A stretch of DNA of 17,544 nucleotides from Deltaproteobacteria bacterium (GTDB lineage: Bacteria; Desulfobacterota; DSM-4660; Desulfatiglandales; Desulfatiglandaceae), in NCBI GenBank assembly GCA_019313765.1, contig JAFDAP010000004.1:1-17544 (forward strand), in the 5' to 3' direction. The translations under genes and the position numbers were made by a program. The notes under the pieces were generated by a model. That model was not told the DNA's origin and did no database searches. It saw nothing but the letters and a program-made list of their open reading frames with translations. Of the stretch, positions 7,519 to 14,177 are shown piece after piece; within the stretch, counting starts at the first letter, position 1, and each line of letters starts with the position of its first letter.

Positions 7519-8940
7519 TTTTTCTTCCATGGCCTGGCGAATCTTTTTTTGCAGGGCCGGGTTGTTGTGGGAAAGGTCCTCGGCCTTTCTGAAATGAAAT
7601 TTTGCATTTTTGATTTGTCCTATCTTTTTAAAATAGAGCCCGAAGTTATAATGGGCAAGCATCAGCCTGTTCTGTCTTCCGTATGAGATGCCCAAATGGT
7701 AATAGACCTCGTTTTTGACAGGTGTGACTGAGGCTAATCTTTCAAAAATATGGATTGCATTTTCATACTGGTCGAGGTTTTCATAAGATATCCCCAAAAG
7801 GTACAGGGTCGGCATGCTCCCATAATCAAGTTCCAGGGCCTTTTTAAGGACCCTGATAGCAAGTTTGTCCTGGCCGCTTAACTGGTATGCCTCTCCAAGG
7901 TTCGTCAAAATTGGTATGGCCCCGGGGTCTCCCTCAAGGGCCTTTTCTAAATGCCTTCTCGCCTCTGAAATTTTTGATTTTTTCATATAGACGATGCCCA
8001 GCCCAAAGTGGGGCAAAGAGGCTCCGGGATTTGTTTTCAATTCAAGATTAAACAGTCTTTCCGCGTAATCGGGATCCAGGCACTTGGCCCTGAGAATGGT
8101 CTTGAAAAGGGGAAAAAGGGCTCTGAAGTGGGCGACTTCCCTTTTGGGAGGTCCGGGTACGTATTCGCTCAACAGACTGTCAAGGTTGGCCATCCTTTCG
8201 GGACCGGTGGGATGGGTCAGGAGATATGCAGGGATTCGAGTCGGGCCAAAACGCCCACTTTCGAGTTTTTGCAGTGTGCTGATCATCCCTTTCGGGTCGA
8301 AACCTGACAACTTTGTATACTTACAACCCAGTTGATCTGCCTGGCGTTCGTCATCGCGGCTGTAATTCAACTGGGCTTGAATCCCGACTGCCTGGGAACC
8401 GGCGATAATTGCCCCCGCCGCCGGGCCCCCGATAAGTATCCCTGCCAGTATCCCGGCTAAGGTGGCAATGCCGATTTTCGTATTCTGATCGATCCGTTGT
8501 GCTATATGCCTTGCAGTGACATGGCCGATCTCATGACACATGACCGAGGCCAGTTCATCGATTGAGTCCATGGTCTCTATCAGGCCTGAGAAGAAAAAGA
8601 CATGGCCCCCCGGGGCCGCAAACGCGTTCAGGTCGTTGTTCTTGATGATGTAGAAATTAAAAGGGAAATATTTCGATTCCATAGGCCTGATGAGATAATG
8701 GCCCAGATCATTAAAGAACTGATTGGTAAAATCATCATCCACGAATTCAAAATGTTTTCGGACCTGGTCCAGAAATTCTTCACCCATCTCTTTTTCCTCC
8801 TGAATGGAGAGGGCAAAGGCCCCGGACGTTGGGAAGGAAAAAGAAGAAAACGTCAGACACAGGGACGTTATTAATATTATGAGGTTTGTATGAAAGCGGC
8901 CTTTTATTTTCATAAGCAAATCATCAATCATCAATTTCAT
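7513..8940 (-). CDS. Exported M48-family zinc metalloprotease with C-terminal TPRs (BepA-like)
   Basis: 475 residues. A signal sequence at the N-terminus (hydrophobic about 18-37, ending near SGAFA) predicts export to the periplasm. The protease domain has HEIGH at 136-140 and the downstream zinc ligand Glu198 in SRDDERQADQLG, and the family's LTHPTGPERM at 241-250. From about 290 to the end there are TPR repeats (for example LGEAYQLSGQDKLAIRVLKKALELD). This is the BepA/YfgC layout, in which the protease and TPR tail help assemble or degrade outer-membrane proteins; that role is family knowledge, not shown here. It is the last gene of the rplU operon and overlaps rsfS by 17 bases. The ATG at 8940 has AAGGA upstream; an internal ATG at 8913 (MKIKGRF) would give a more standard signal peptide and is a real alternative. 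Confidence 0.93.
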   Translation of the reverse strand: MKLMIDDLLMKIKGRFHTNLIILITSLCLTFSSFSFPTSGAFALSIQEEKEMGEEFLDQVRKHFEFVDDDFTNQFFNDLGHYLIRPMESKYFPFNFYIIKNNDLNAFAAPGGHVFFFSGLIETMDSIDELASVMCHEIGHVTARHIAQRIDQNTKIGIATLAGILAGILIGGPAAGAIIAGSQAVGIQAQLNYSRDDERQADQLGCKYTKLSGFDPKGMISTLQKLESGRFGPTRIPAYLLTHPTGPERMANLDSLLSEYVPGPPKREVAHFRALFPLFKTILRAKCLDPDYAERLFNLELKTNPGASLPHFGLGIVYMKKSKISEARRHLEKALEGDPGAIPILTNLGEAYQLSGQDKLAIRVLKKALELDYGSMPTLYLLGISYENLDQYENAIHIFERLASVTPVKNEVYYHLGISYGRQNRLMLAHYNFGLYFKKIGQIKNAKFHFRKAEDLSHNNPALQKKIRQAMEEKS

Positions 8941-9274
8941 GGTTTATCCTTGGCGCCTCAATCCAGAGACCTTCCAGGTCATAAAACTCCCTGAAGGGCT
9001 TATAAAAGACGTGAATTATCACGTCTCCGTAATCTAAAAGCACCCAGTGTCCCTCCTGTTCACCTTCGATACCGTTGGGCCTGAAACCGGATTCGCGGGT
9101 CCTTTTTTGGAGATGGCGCGCAATGGCCTGGACCTGTCTGCTGGAATTTCCGCTGGCAATGATAAAGTAATCGGTAATGGAAGTCAGCTTCCCGACTGCA
9201 AACAAGACAGGGTCAATGGCCTTTTGTTCTTTGATAATCTTGAGACACAATTTTGCCTTATCGAGGGTTTCCAT
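8924..9274 (-). CDS. rsfS: Ribosome silencing factor RsfS
   Basis: Binds ribosomal protein L14 on the 50S subunit and blocks joining with 30S, lowering translation in starvation or stationary phase. 116 residues, normal length. Family motifs: TDYFIIASGNSSRQVQAIA (34-52), EGHWVLLDYGDVIIHVF (74-90) and REFYDLEGLW (95-104). The start overlaps the end of nadD by 17 bases, and its end overlaps the next gene by 17 bases, so it is embedded in a coupled operon. Its last codons (NHEIDD) run into an ATCATCA-type 7-base repeat on the plus strand. Pairing with nadD is a widely conserved arrangement. Confidence 0.96.
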   Translation of the reverse strand: METLDKAKLCLKIIKEQKAIDPVLFAVGKLTSITDYFIIASGNSSRQVQAIARHLQKRTRESGFRPNGIEGEQEGHWVLLDYGDVIIHVFYKPFREFYDLEGLWIEAPRINHEIDD

Positions 9275-9917
9275 TTTTTCCGTATAATCCTTTTTCCGCG
9301 ATGTAATCCCGGACCGCTCCGGGGACGAGGAAACGAATGGACTTTCCTTGTTGAACCATCTTCCTTATGTTGGTGGAAGAGATATCCATCAGCGTTGTTT
9401 CCTCGATGGTTAATGTCCTGCCGGATTTCATGAGAAAGGCGTCGGCCTCGCCGTTTCTCTTGATCTCCAATCCTGATTTCATGAGAAAGGGCTCGATCGT
9501 CTCCTTTCTGTATCCCGGACGGGAAATAATAACAAAATGGGCATAATCGAACAATCTCTCATATTCTTTCCATGTATTGATTTCCAGGAAGGCGTCAATA
9601 CCTAAGATGAAGAAAAGATCCGGGTCCGGTTTGAAGATCGCATGAAGTTCTTTCAGTGTTTCAATGGAATAAGAAGGCCCCCCGCGTCTTCCTTCAAGGT
9701 CCAAAGCATCGAGCAGAGAAGATCCGAAAATCGCTAACCGGGTCATGGTCAGGCGATGGTCAAACGAAGTGACCGGCTCTTCGATTTTGTGAGGAGGGGA
9801 AGCGGATGGAATCAGGTATACCTTTTCAAGGTCCAGTTTCTGGCCTATTTCTTCTGCCGTGCGCAAGTGGCCTATGTGAATGGGATCAAAGGTCCCGCCT
9901 AATATCCCAAGCCTCAA
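9258..9917 (-). CDS. nadD: Nicotinate-nucleotide adenylyltransferase NadD
   Basis: Transfers AMP from ATP to nicotinate mononucleotide, forming deamido-NAD in NAD synthesis; cytoplasmic. 219 residues. GGTFDPIHIGH (7-17) is the nucleotide-binding motif with the HxGH histidines, PSASPPHK (37-44) is the substrate loop, SYSIETL is at 82-88, and ISSTNIR (179-185) is the C-terminal phosphate-binding motif. The TTG start is supported by AGAGGA 7 bases upstream on the minus strand and by the motif beginning at residue 4. A 16-base direct repeat, 51 bases apart, duplicates FLMKSG (144-149 and 161-166) in a variable surface segment before the last motif. It lies 47 bases after proA. Confidence 0.96.
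   Translation of the reverse strand: MRLGILGGTFDPIHIGHLRTAEEIGQKLDLEKVYLIPSASPPHKIEEPVTSFDHRLTMTRLAIFGSSLLDALDLEGRRGGPSYSIETLKELHAIFKPDPDLFFILGIDAFLEINTWKEYERLFDYAHFVIISRPGYRKETIEPFLMKSGLEIKRNGEADAFLMKSGRTLTIEETTLMDISSTNIRKMVQQGKSIRFLVPGAVRDYIAEKGLYGKNGNPR
9424..9490. repeat. In-frame 51-bp-spaced direct repeat inside nadD
   Basis: GATTTCATGAGAAAGG occurs at 9424-9439 and again at 9475-9490, an offset of exactly 51 bases (17 codons). The two copies encode FLMKSG twice in NadD, in the non-conserved stretch between the dinucleotide fold and ISSTNIR. The look is that of a short tandem duplication that later diverged between the copies. Confidence 0.8.
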
Positions 9918-9964
9918 AAGAAGTTCCTCTTAGTATTTTGGTTTGTTGAATCCTTCCTGGCACT

Positions 9965-11221
9965 TCAGCTTCTTATCTGACCCTGTCCATAAACAATAAA
10001 CTTAGTGGTTGTCAATTCTTCCAGTCCCATGGGGCCAAACGCATGAAGTTTCGACGTGTTGATTCCGATTTCAGCACCGAGCCCCAACTGGTTTCCATCA
10101 CTAAAACGCGTGGAGGCATTTATCAAAACCACCGAAGAATCCACTTCCGCTAAGAACCGCTGGGAGCAATGGTAGTCGTTTGTGATAATGGCCTCGGTAT
10201 GATTGGAGCTGAATTTTTCAATGTGGTCAAGGGCCTCTTGCATGTCTGGAACCACCTTAACCGCAAGGATCAGGTCAAGGAATTCAGCTGGCCAGTCCTC
10301 CTCAACCGCGGGTTTCGCTTCCGGTATCAGTTCCAGTGTCTTTGGGCATCCCCTGATCTCCACGCCTGCCTGGCGGAAAAGTTTCGACATGGAAGGGAGA
10401 AAATCCCGGGCAATGTCTTCATGAACGAGCATGGTCTCCATGGCATTACAGACGCCCGGCCGTTGCACCTTGGCGTTAAAACACACCTCCTTCGCCATTT
10501 CGAGATCAGCGAATTTATCCACGTAAATATGGCACACGCCCTTGTAATGTTTTAGTACCGGGACCTTGGAATGGCTTGTCACAAAGCGGATAAGGCCTTC
10601 GCCGCCCCTCGGTATAATTATGTCCAAATCGTCCTCCAAGCCGATCAGAATGTTCACCGCCTCCCTGTCCGTGACAGGAATGACCTGAATGGCCTTGGGC
10701 GGAAGTCCGGTGTCTTTGAGTGCCCCTGCCAGGAGGTCCGCAAGGATCACGTTGGAGTTAATGGCCTCTGATCCGCCTTTGAGAATTACGGCATTTCCCG
10801 ATTTAAGACATAGGGCAGCCGCATCTACGGTTACGTTGGGACGGGATTCATAGATAAATCCGATCACGCCAAGGGGGATTCGAACACGCCCTGCCTGCAA
10901 CCCGTTGGGTCTTTTCCACATACCCGTGACCTCACCCACAGGGTCGGCGAGTGCTGCGACTTCCCTGAGGCCGTCTGTCATTCCCTTAATGACATTTTCA
11001 TCAAGGGTTAACCGGTCGATCATAGCGGCGGAGAGTCCTGCCGCCTTTGCCTGGGACAGGTCTTTTTTGTTTTCTTCGATTATATTTTTCTGCTTCTTAA
11101 TGAGTCTTTCAGCCATTAACTCCAAGGCCGCATCCTTTTGTGCCCTTTCCAGCTTTCTTAATTCTCTGGCGGCCGCCTTAGCGTCTTTGGCCATGTCCTC
11201 GATCATGTTTGTAAGTGACAT
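9965..11221 (-). CDS. proA: Glutamate-5-semialdehyde dehydrogenase (gamma-glutamyl phosphate reductase) ProA
   Basis: Second step of proline synthesis: NADPH-dependent reduction of gamma-glutamyl phosphate to glutamate semialdehyde. 418 residues, normal length. Aldehyde dehydrogenase-type fold with IPLGVIGFIYESRPNVTVDAA (115-135), KSGNAVILKGGSEA (140-153), IIPRGGEGLI (202-211), and catalytic Cys258 in VQRPGVCNAMET. The C-terminus FGPMGLEELTTTKF is typical. The ATG start has GGAGG about 7 bases upstream. It overlaps proB by 19 bases, matching its partner role, since ProB and ProA act in sequence on an unstable intermediate. Confidence 0.97.
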   Translation of the reverse strand: MSLTNMIEDMAKDAKAAARELRKLERAQKDAALELMAERLIKKQKNIIEENKKDLSQAKAAGLSAAMIDRLTLDENVIKGMTDGLREVAALADPVGEVTGMWKRPNGLQAGRVRIPLGVIGFIYESRPNVTVDAAALCLKSGNAVILKGGSEAINSNVILADLLAGALKDTGLPPKAIQVIPVTDREAVNILIGLEDDLDIIIPRGGEGLIRFVTSHSKVPVLKHYKGVCHIYVDKFADLEMAKEVCFNAKVQRPGVCNAMETMLVHEDIARDFLPSMSKLFRQAGVEIRGCPKTLELIPEAKPAVEEDWPAEFLDLILAVKVVPDMQEALDHIEKFSSNHTEAIITNDYHCSQRFLAEVDSSVVLINASTRFSDGNQLGLGAEIGINTSKLHAFGPMGLEELTTTKFIVYGQGQIRS

Positions 11222-12393
11222 ATGTCGCCTCCTTCTTCAAGTTGGCTGGCCAGGATAAGGTTGTCTCGGTGGATCACTTCATCATCGTGTTTAAATCCTA
11301 ATCTTGATTCAATCTCAGAGGTCTTTACCCCCATGATTTTTCCTATATCCCCCGAATGGTAATTGACCATGCCCACTGCAATTTCTTTTCCCTTTTCACT
11401 TATCAACAGCACTGAATTGCCGAGGTTGAACCTGCCTTTAACTTTCTTGATCCCGGAGGGGAGAAGGCTCTTTCCGTTTTTGACTATGGCCTTTTCCGCG
11501 CCCCGGTCAATGACAATCTCCCCTTTTGGAGACTTTGTGAATGCGATCCAGTGTTTTCGACAAGAAAGGGACACCTCCCTCGGCAGGAAAAGGGTCCCTT
11601 CTTCCTTTCCGGAAAATATTCGCTTTATGATGTTGGGTTTAAGCCCGTTGGCGATGATGGTGGGGACCCCGCCTAACGACACTTTGTGTGCCGCCTTTAT
11701 CTTGCTTGCCATTCCACCTGTGCCCAAGAAACCCGGAATAGCGCTGGCAAATCTGGCCACCTTTCGGTCCACCTTTTCTATGACTCTGATGATTGAGGCG
11801 TCTTTGTTGGTCCGGGGGTCCTTGTCAAAAAGCCCGTCAATATCGGTCAGATTGACCAAAAGATGGGATTCGGTCAGGTTGGTCACCATGGCGCTCAGGT
11901 TGTCGTTATCGCCGAATTTTATTTCATCCACCACTACAGTATCGTTTTCATTGATAATGGGGATGATTTTCCATGAGAGCAGCGTAAAAAGGGTGTTTCG
12001 CGCATTAAGGTAACGACGCCTGTGTGTCAGGTCATCACGGGTTAGCAGGATCTGGGCTACCATATATCCGTGACGGCCAAAGGCCGTTTCATAGGCCATG
12101 ATCAGGCTGCTCTGGCCAATGGCTGCCATAGCCTGCTGCTGAGACACGGACTGGGGTCTTTTTGATAAGCCGATTTTCTTCAGACCGGAGGCTATTGCGC
12201 CTGACGATATAAGGATGACCTCAATTCCCTTTTTCCTGAGCGCGCATATGTCTGTTGTCAGTCCATTGATTATGCGCTTATTGAGTCCGGTCTTGGTGGT
12301 CAAAACACCACTACCAACCTTGATCACGGCCCTTTTGACCGGTTTTAGAAGTCCTTTTCTGTTAACGCTTTTCATCTTTCGCCATATATCCAT
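11203..12393 (-). CDS. proB: Glutamate 5-kinase ProB with PUA domain
   Basis: First and usually feedback-controlled step of proline synthesis: ATP-dependent phosphorylation of glutamate. 396 residues. The amino-acid kinase domain (about 20-260) shows VIKVGSGVLT (23-32), ISSGAIASG (62-70), IINENDTVVVDEIKFGDND (146-164) and GTGGMASK (224-231). A PUA domain follows at about 290-375 (KGEIVIDRGAEKAI, SLLPSGIKKVKGRF), as in the E. coli-type enzyme. Two starts are possible: ATG at 12393, overlapping obgE by 22 bases, and ATG at 12375, which overlaps the obgE stop as ATGA. Neither has a strong Shine-Dalgarno. Both leave the kinase domain whole and both imply coupling with obgE. Confidence 0.96.
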   Translation of the reverse strand: MDIWRKMKSVNRKGLLKPVKRAVIKVGSGVLTTKTGLNKRIINGLTTDICALRKKGIEVILISSGAIASGLKKIGLSKRPQSVSQQQAMAAIGQSSLIMAYETAFGRHGYMVAQILLTRDDLTHRRRYLNARNTLFTLLSWKIIPIINENDTVVVDEIKFGDNDNLSAMVTNLTESHLLVNLTDIDGLFDKDPRTNKDASIIRVIEKVDRKVARFASAIPGFLGTGGMASKIKAAHKVSLGGVPTIIANGLKPNIIKRIFSGKEEGTLFLPREVSLSCRKHWIAFTKSPKGEIVIDRGAEKAIVKNGKSLLPSGIKKVKGRFNLGNSVLLISEKGKEIAVGMVNYHSGDIGKIMGVKTSEIESRLGFKHDDEVIHRDNLILASQLEEGGDICHLQT

Positions 12394-13382
12394 TTTTCCC
12401 GAATGACTTTTTTTAGTTCTTCAAGACCCTCGCCGGTCAATGCCGAGATGGGTAAAGACTCAACGCCCGATTCCTCAAGCGCCTTCTGTAAGGCTTTCAA
12501 GTCTCTGTGTTCAGGGCCATAAATATCCATTTTATTTACCAGCACCATTTGGGGCTTCCGTGCTAATTGAGGGTTGAAGGCATTCATTTCGCGTATGAGC
12601 GTGTGAAAGTCCTCTATAATGTCCTGGTCCGGATGGAATGTGATGTCTAATACGTGCAACAAAAGTTTTGTGCGCTCAATATGCTTCAAAAAACGATGAC
12701 CGAGGCCGCGGCCTTGACTGGCCCCTTCAATCAAACCCGGTATGTCGGCAATGATTAAGGAACTTTCATCGTCAAAGGACATTACACCTAAATTGGGAAA
12801 AATTGTTGTGAAAGGATAGCTGTCTACCCTGGGGCGTGCCATGCTGAGTCGGGAAAGGAGTGTTGATTTGCCGGCATTGGGAAGCCCGATCAGCCCGATA
12901 TCGGCTAAAAACTTGAGAGAGAGCTTTAACCTTCTTTCTTTCCCGGGAAGGCCGGGCTGGGCGATCCTCGGAGCTCTGTTGGTGGAAGTGGCGAAGCGCT
13001 TATTTCCTTTTCCGCCTTTTCCCCCGGCAATAAGAACTAGTTCCTGGTTATCATGAATCAAATCTCCAAGCAACTCGCCCGTATCGACATCCTCAATAAT
13101 CGTTCCCAAAGGCACCTCAAAAATAAGATCAGCGCCGTTTTTCCCGGATTGGTTCTTCCCCCTTCCGGGTTGGCCTTTTTCGGCCTTCAAATATTTGCGT
13201 GAACTGTAATCCGTTAAGGTATGATGCCTGATGCTCGCCCTTACAATGATGCTTCCACCGTTTCCACCATCGCCACCATCCGGGCCGCCTTTGGGTATGA
13301 ACTTCTCTCTTCTAAAGCTGACGCAGCCTTTCCCCCCGTCTCCTGACTGAGCCGTAATAAACGCTTCATCTAAAAAGATCAT
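12372..13382 (-). CDS. obgE: GTPase ObgE/CgtA
   Basis: Essential GTPase that acts in 50S ribosome assembly and links to the stringent response. 336 residues. The glycine-rich Obg fold covers about 1-158 (SGDGGKGCVSFRREKFIPKGGPDGGDGGNGG begins at 13). The G domain has G1 GLPNAGKST (166-174), switch I PFTTIFPNLG (190-199), G3 DIPG (213-216), G4 NKMD (283-286) and G5 SAL (313-315). There is no long C-terminal tail beyond the G domain, as in many proteobacteria. The ATG at 13382 matches the usual family N-terminus (x-F-x-D-E-A), though the upstream Shine-Dalgarno is weak. It follows rpmA by 32 bases; rplU-rpmA-obgE is one of the most conserved bacterial gene strings. Confidence 0.98.
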   Translation of the reverse strand: MIFLDEAFITAQSGDGGKGCVSFRREKFIPKGGPDGGDGGNGGSIIVRASIRHHTLTDYSSRKYLKAEKGQPGRGKNQSGKNGADLIFEVPLGTIIEDVDTGELLGDLIHDNQELVLIAGGKGGKGNKRFATSTNRAPRIAQPGLPGKERRLKLSLKFLADIGLIGLPNAGKSTLLSRLSMARPRVDSYPFTTIFPNLGVMSFDDESSLIIADIPGLIEGASQGRGLGHRFLKHIERTKLLLHVLDITFHPDQDIIEDFHTLIREMNAFNPQLARKPQMVLVNKMDIYGPEHRDLKALQKALEESGVESLPISALTGEGLEELKKVIREKWIYGER

Positions 13383-13414
13383 TTGTAAACTCAGAAGAGG
13401 TGGTTGCGACGCGT

Positions 13415-13669
13415 TTATGCGGCGTATACACTGACTCTTTTTCGTTTCTTGCCAAAGCGCTCAAAGGCGACGGTACCACTAATTTTTGCGAAAATGGTAT
13501 AATCCTTTCCGAGACCCACATTATTGCCCGGGTGTATCTTGGTACCTTTCTGTCGGACAAGGATATTTCCAGCAAGGACCTTCTGACCGCCGAACCTTTT
13601 CACGCCGTACCTCTGTCCGGCGCTGTCTCTACCATTTCGAGAACTTCCGCCTGCTTTCTTGTGTGCCAT
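13415..13669 (-). CDS. rpmA: 50S ribosomal protein L27
   Basis: Component of the large ribosomal subunit near the peptidyl-transferase centre. 84 residues, normal length. The N-terminus MAHKKAGGSSRNGRDSAGQR is the standard L27 signature without the cleavable extension of Firmicutes. It continues GVKRFGGQKVLAGNILVRQKGTKIHPGNNVGLGKDYTIFA, all characteristic. It begins 71 bases after rplU and precedes obgE by 32 bases, in the expected operon. AGGA lies a few bases before the ATG. Confidence 0.98.
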   Translation of the reverse strand: MAHKKAGGSSRNGRDSAGQRYGVKRFGGQKVLAGNILVRQKGTKIHPGNNVGLGKDYTIFAKISGTVAFERFGKKRKRVSVYAA

Positions 13670-13740
13670 TGTTCCTGCCTCTTAATGATGTACCTTTATC
13701 GTTACCTCAAAGAGCCACAGGGCGCCAAGAGGGTAACGGT

Positions 13741-14052
13741 TCATGCCTTAATGTCTTCTATTCTGACCTGCGTAAATTGTTGCCTGTGTCCCCGTTTTTT
13801 ACGATAGCCCTTTCTCCTTTTGTACTTGAAGACCACGATTTTTCTGTTTTTGCCCTGACGGGTTATACTGCCGACCACCTTTGAATTCTCGATAAATGGT
13901 TGGCCTAACTGGACTTTTTCGCCATCAGAGGTCAGGAGAACCTGCTCAAATATTATCTTGTCTCCCACTTCTCCAGGAAGTTTTTCCAATTTTACTTCAT
14001 CGCCCTGGGCTACACTGTACTGTTTTCCACCAGTCTTAATGACCGCATACAT
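13741..14052 (-). CDS. rplU: 50S ribosomal protein L21
   Basis: Large-subunit ribosomal protein that contacts 23S rRNA. 103 residues, normal length. MYAVIKTGGKQYSV at the N-terminus and the basic KYKRRKGYRKKRGHRQQFTQVRIEDI at the C-terminus (77-102) are diagnostic. The ATG has AAAGGAG about 9 bases upstream. It is the first gene of the minus-strand operon, directly behind a strong promoter (14087-14115), with roughly 30 bases of leader. No extended leader for L21 autoregulation is evident. Confidence 0.98.
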   Translation of the reverse strand: MYAVIKTGGKQYSVAQGDEVKLEKLPGEVGDKIIFEQVLLTSDGEKVQLGQPFIENSKVVGSITRQGKNRKIVVFKYKRRKGYRKKRGHRQQFTQVRIEDIKA

Positions 14053-14086
14053 AATTTTTGGCTCCTTTGAAAAAAATTAATTTTTT

Positions 14087-14115
14087 ATAATAAGCAAACG
14101 TATGATTCAAGTCAA
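14087..14115 (-). promoter_or_regulatory. Sigma70-type promoter for the rplU operon
   Basis: On the minus strand, TTGACT (14115-14110) and TATTAT (14092-14087) are separated by exactly 17 bases, close to the sigma70 consensus TTGACA-N17-TATAAT. Transcription would start near 14080, giving a leader of roughly 30 bases before rplU, with the Shine-Dalgarno AAAGGAG in it. This is the best promoter in the window and is placed where the operon needs one. Confidence 0.8.
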
Positions 14116-14135
14116 GGCAAAAAATCTGTATAACC

Positions 14136-14163
14136 GTTCACGGTGAACTCTGAACCTGTGAAC
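14136..14163. repeat. Palindrome and TGAAC repeats upstream of the rplU promoter
   Basis: GTTCAC-G-GTGAAC (14136-14148) is a perfect 6+1+6 palindrome, followed on the plus strand by two more TGAAC copies (14151 and 14159), spaced 7 to 8 bases apart. The palindrome centre lies about 62 bases upstream of the predicted start of transcription, a place where an activator could bind. It also sits 29 bases beyond the stop of the TPR-SPOR gene, followed on the minus strand by a T6 run about 12 bases later, so a role in ending that transcript is the alternative. The 7-base spacing also resembles the other heptamer-type intergenic repeats here. Confidence 0.5.
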
Positions 14164-14177
14164 GCGTACAAATCTGT

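Noticed and set aside
11363..12013. 216-residue plus-strand open frame inside proB
   Set aside because: Antisense to conserved ProB motifs; a shadow of the real gene.
13400..13884. Plus-strand open frames over rpmA and rplU
   Set aside because: Antisense to two unmistakable ribosomal protein genes.
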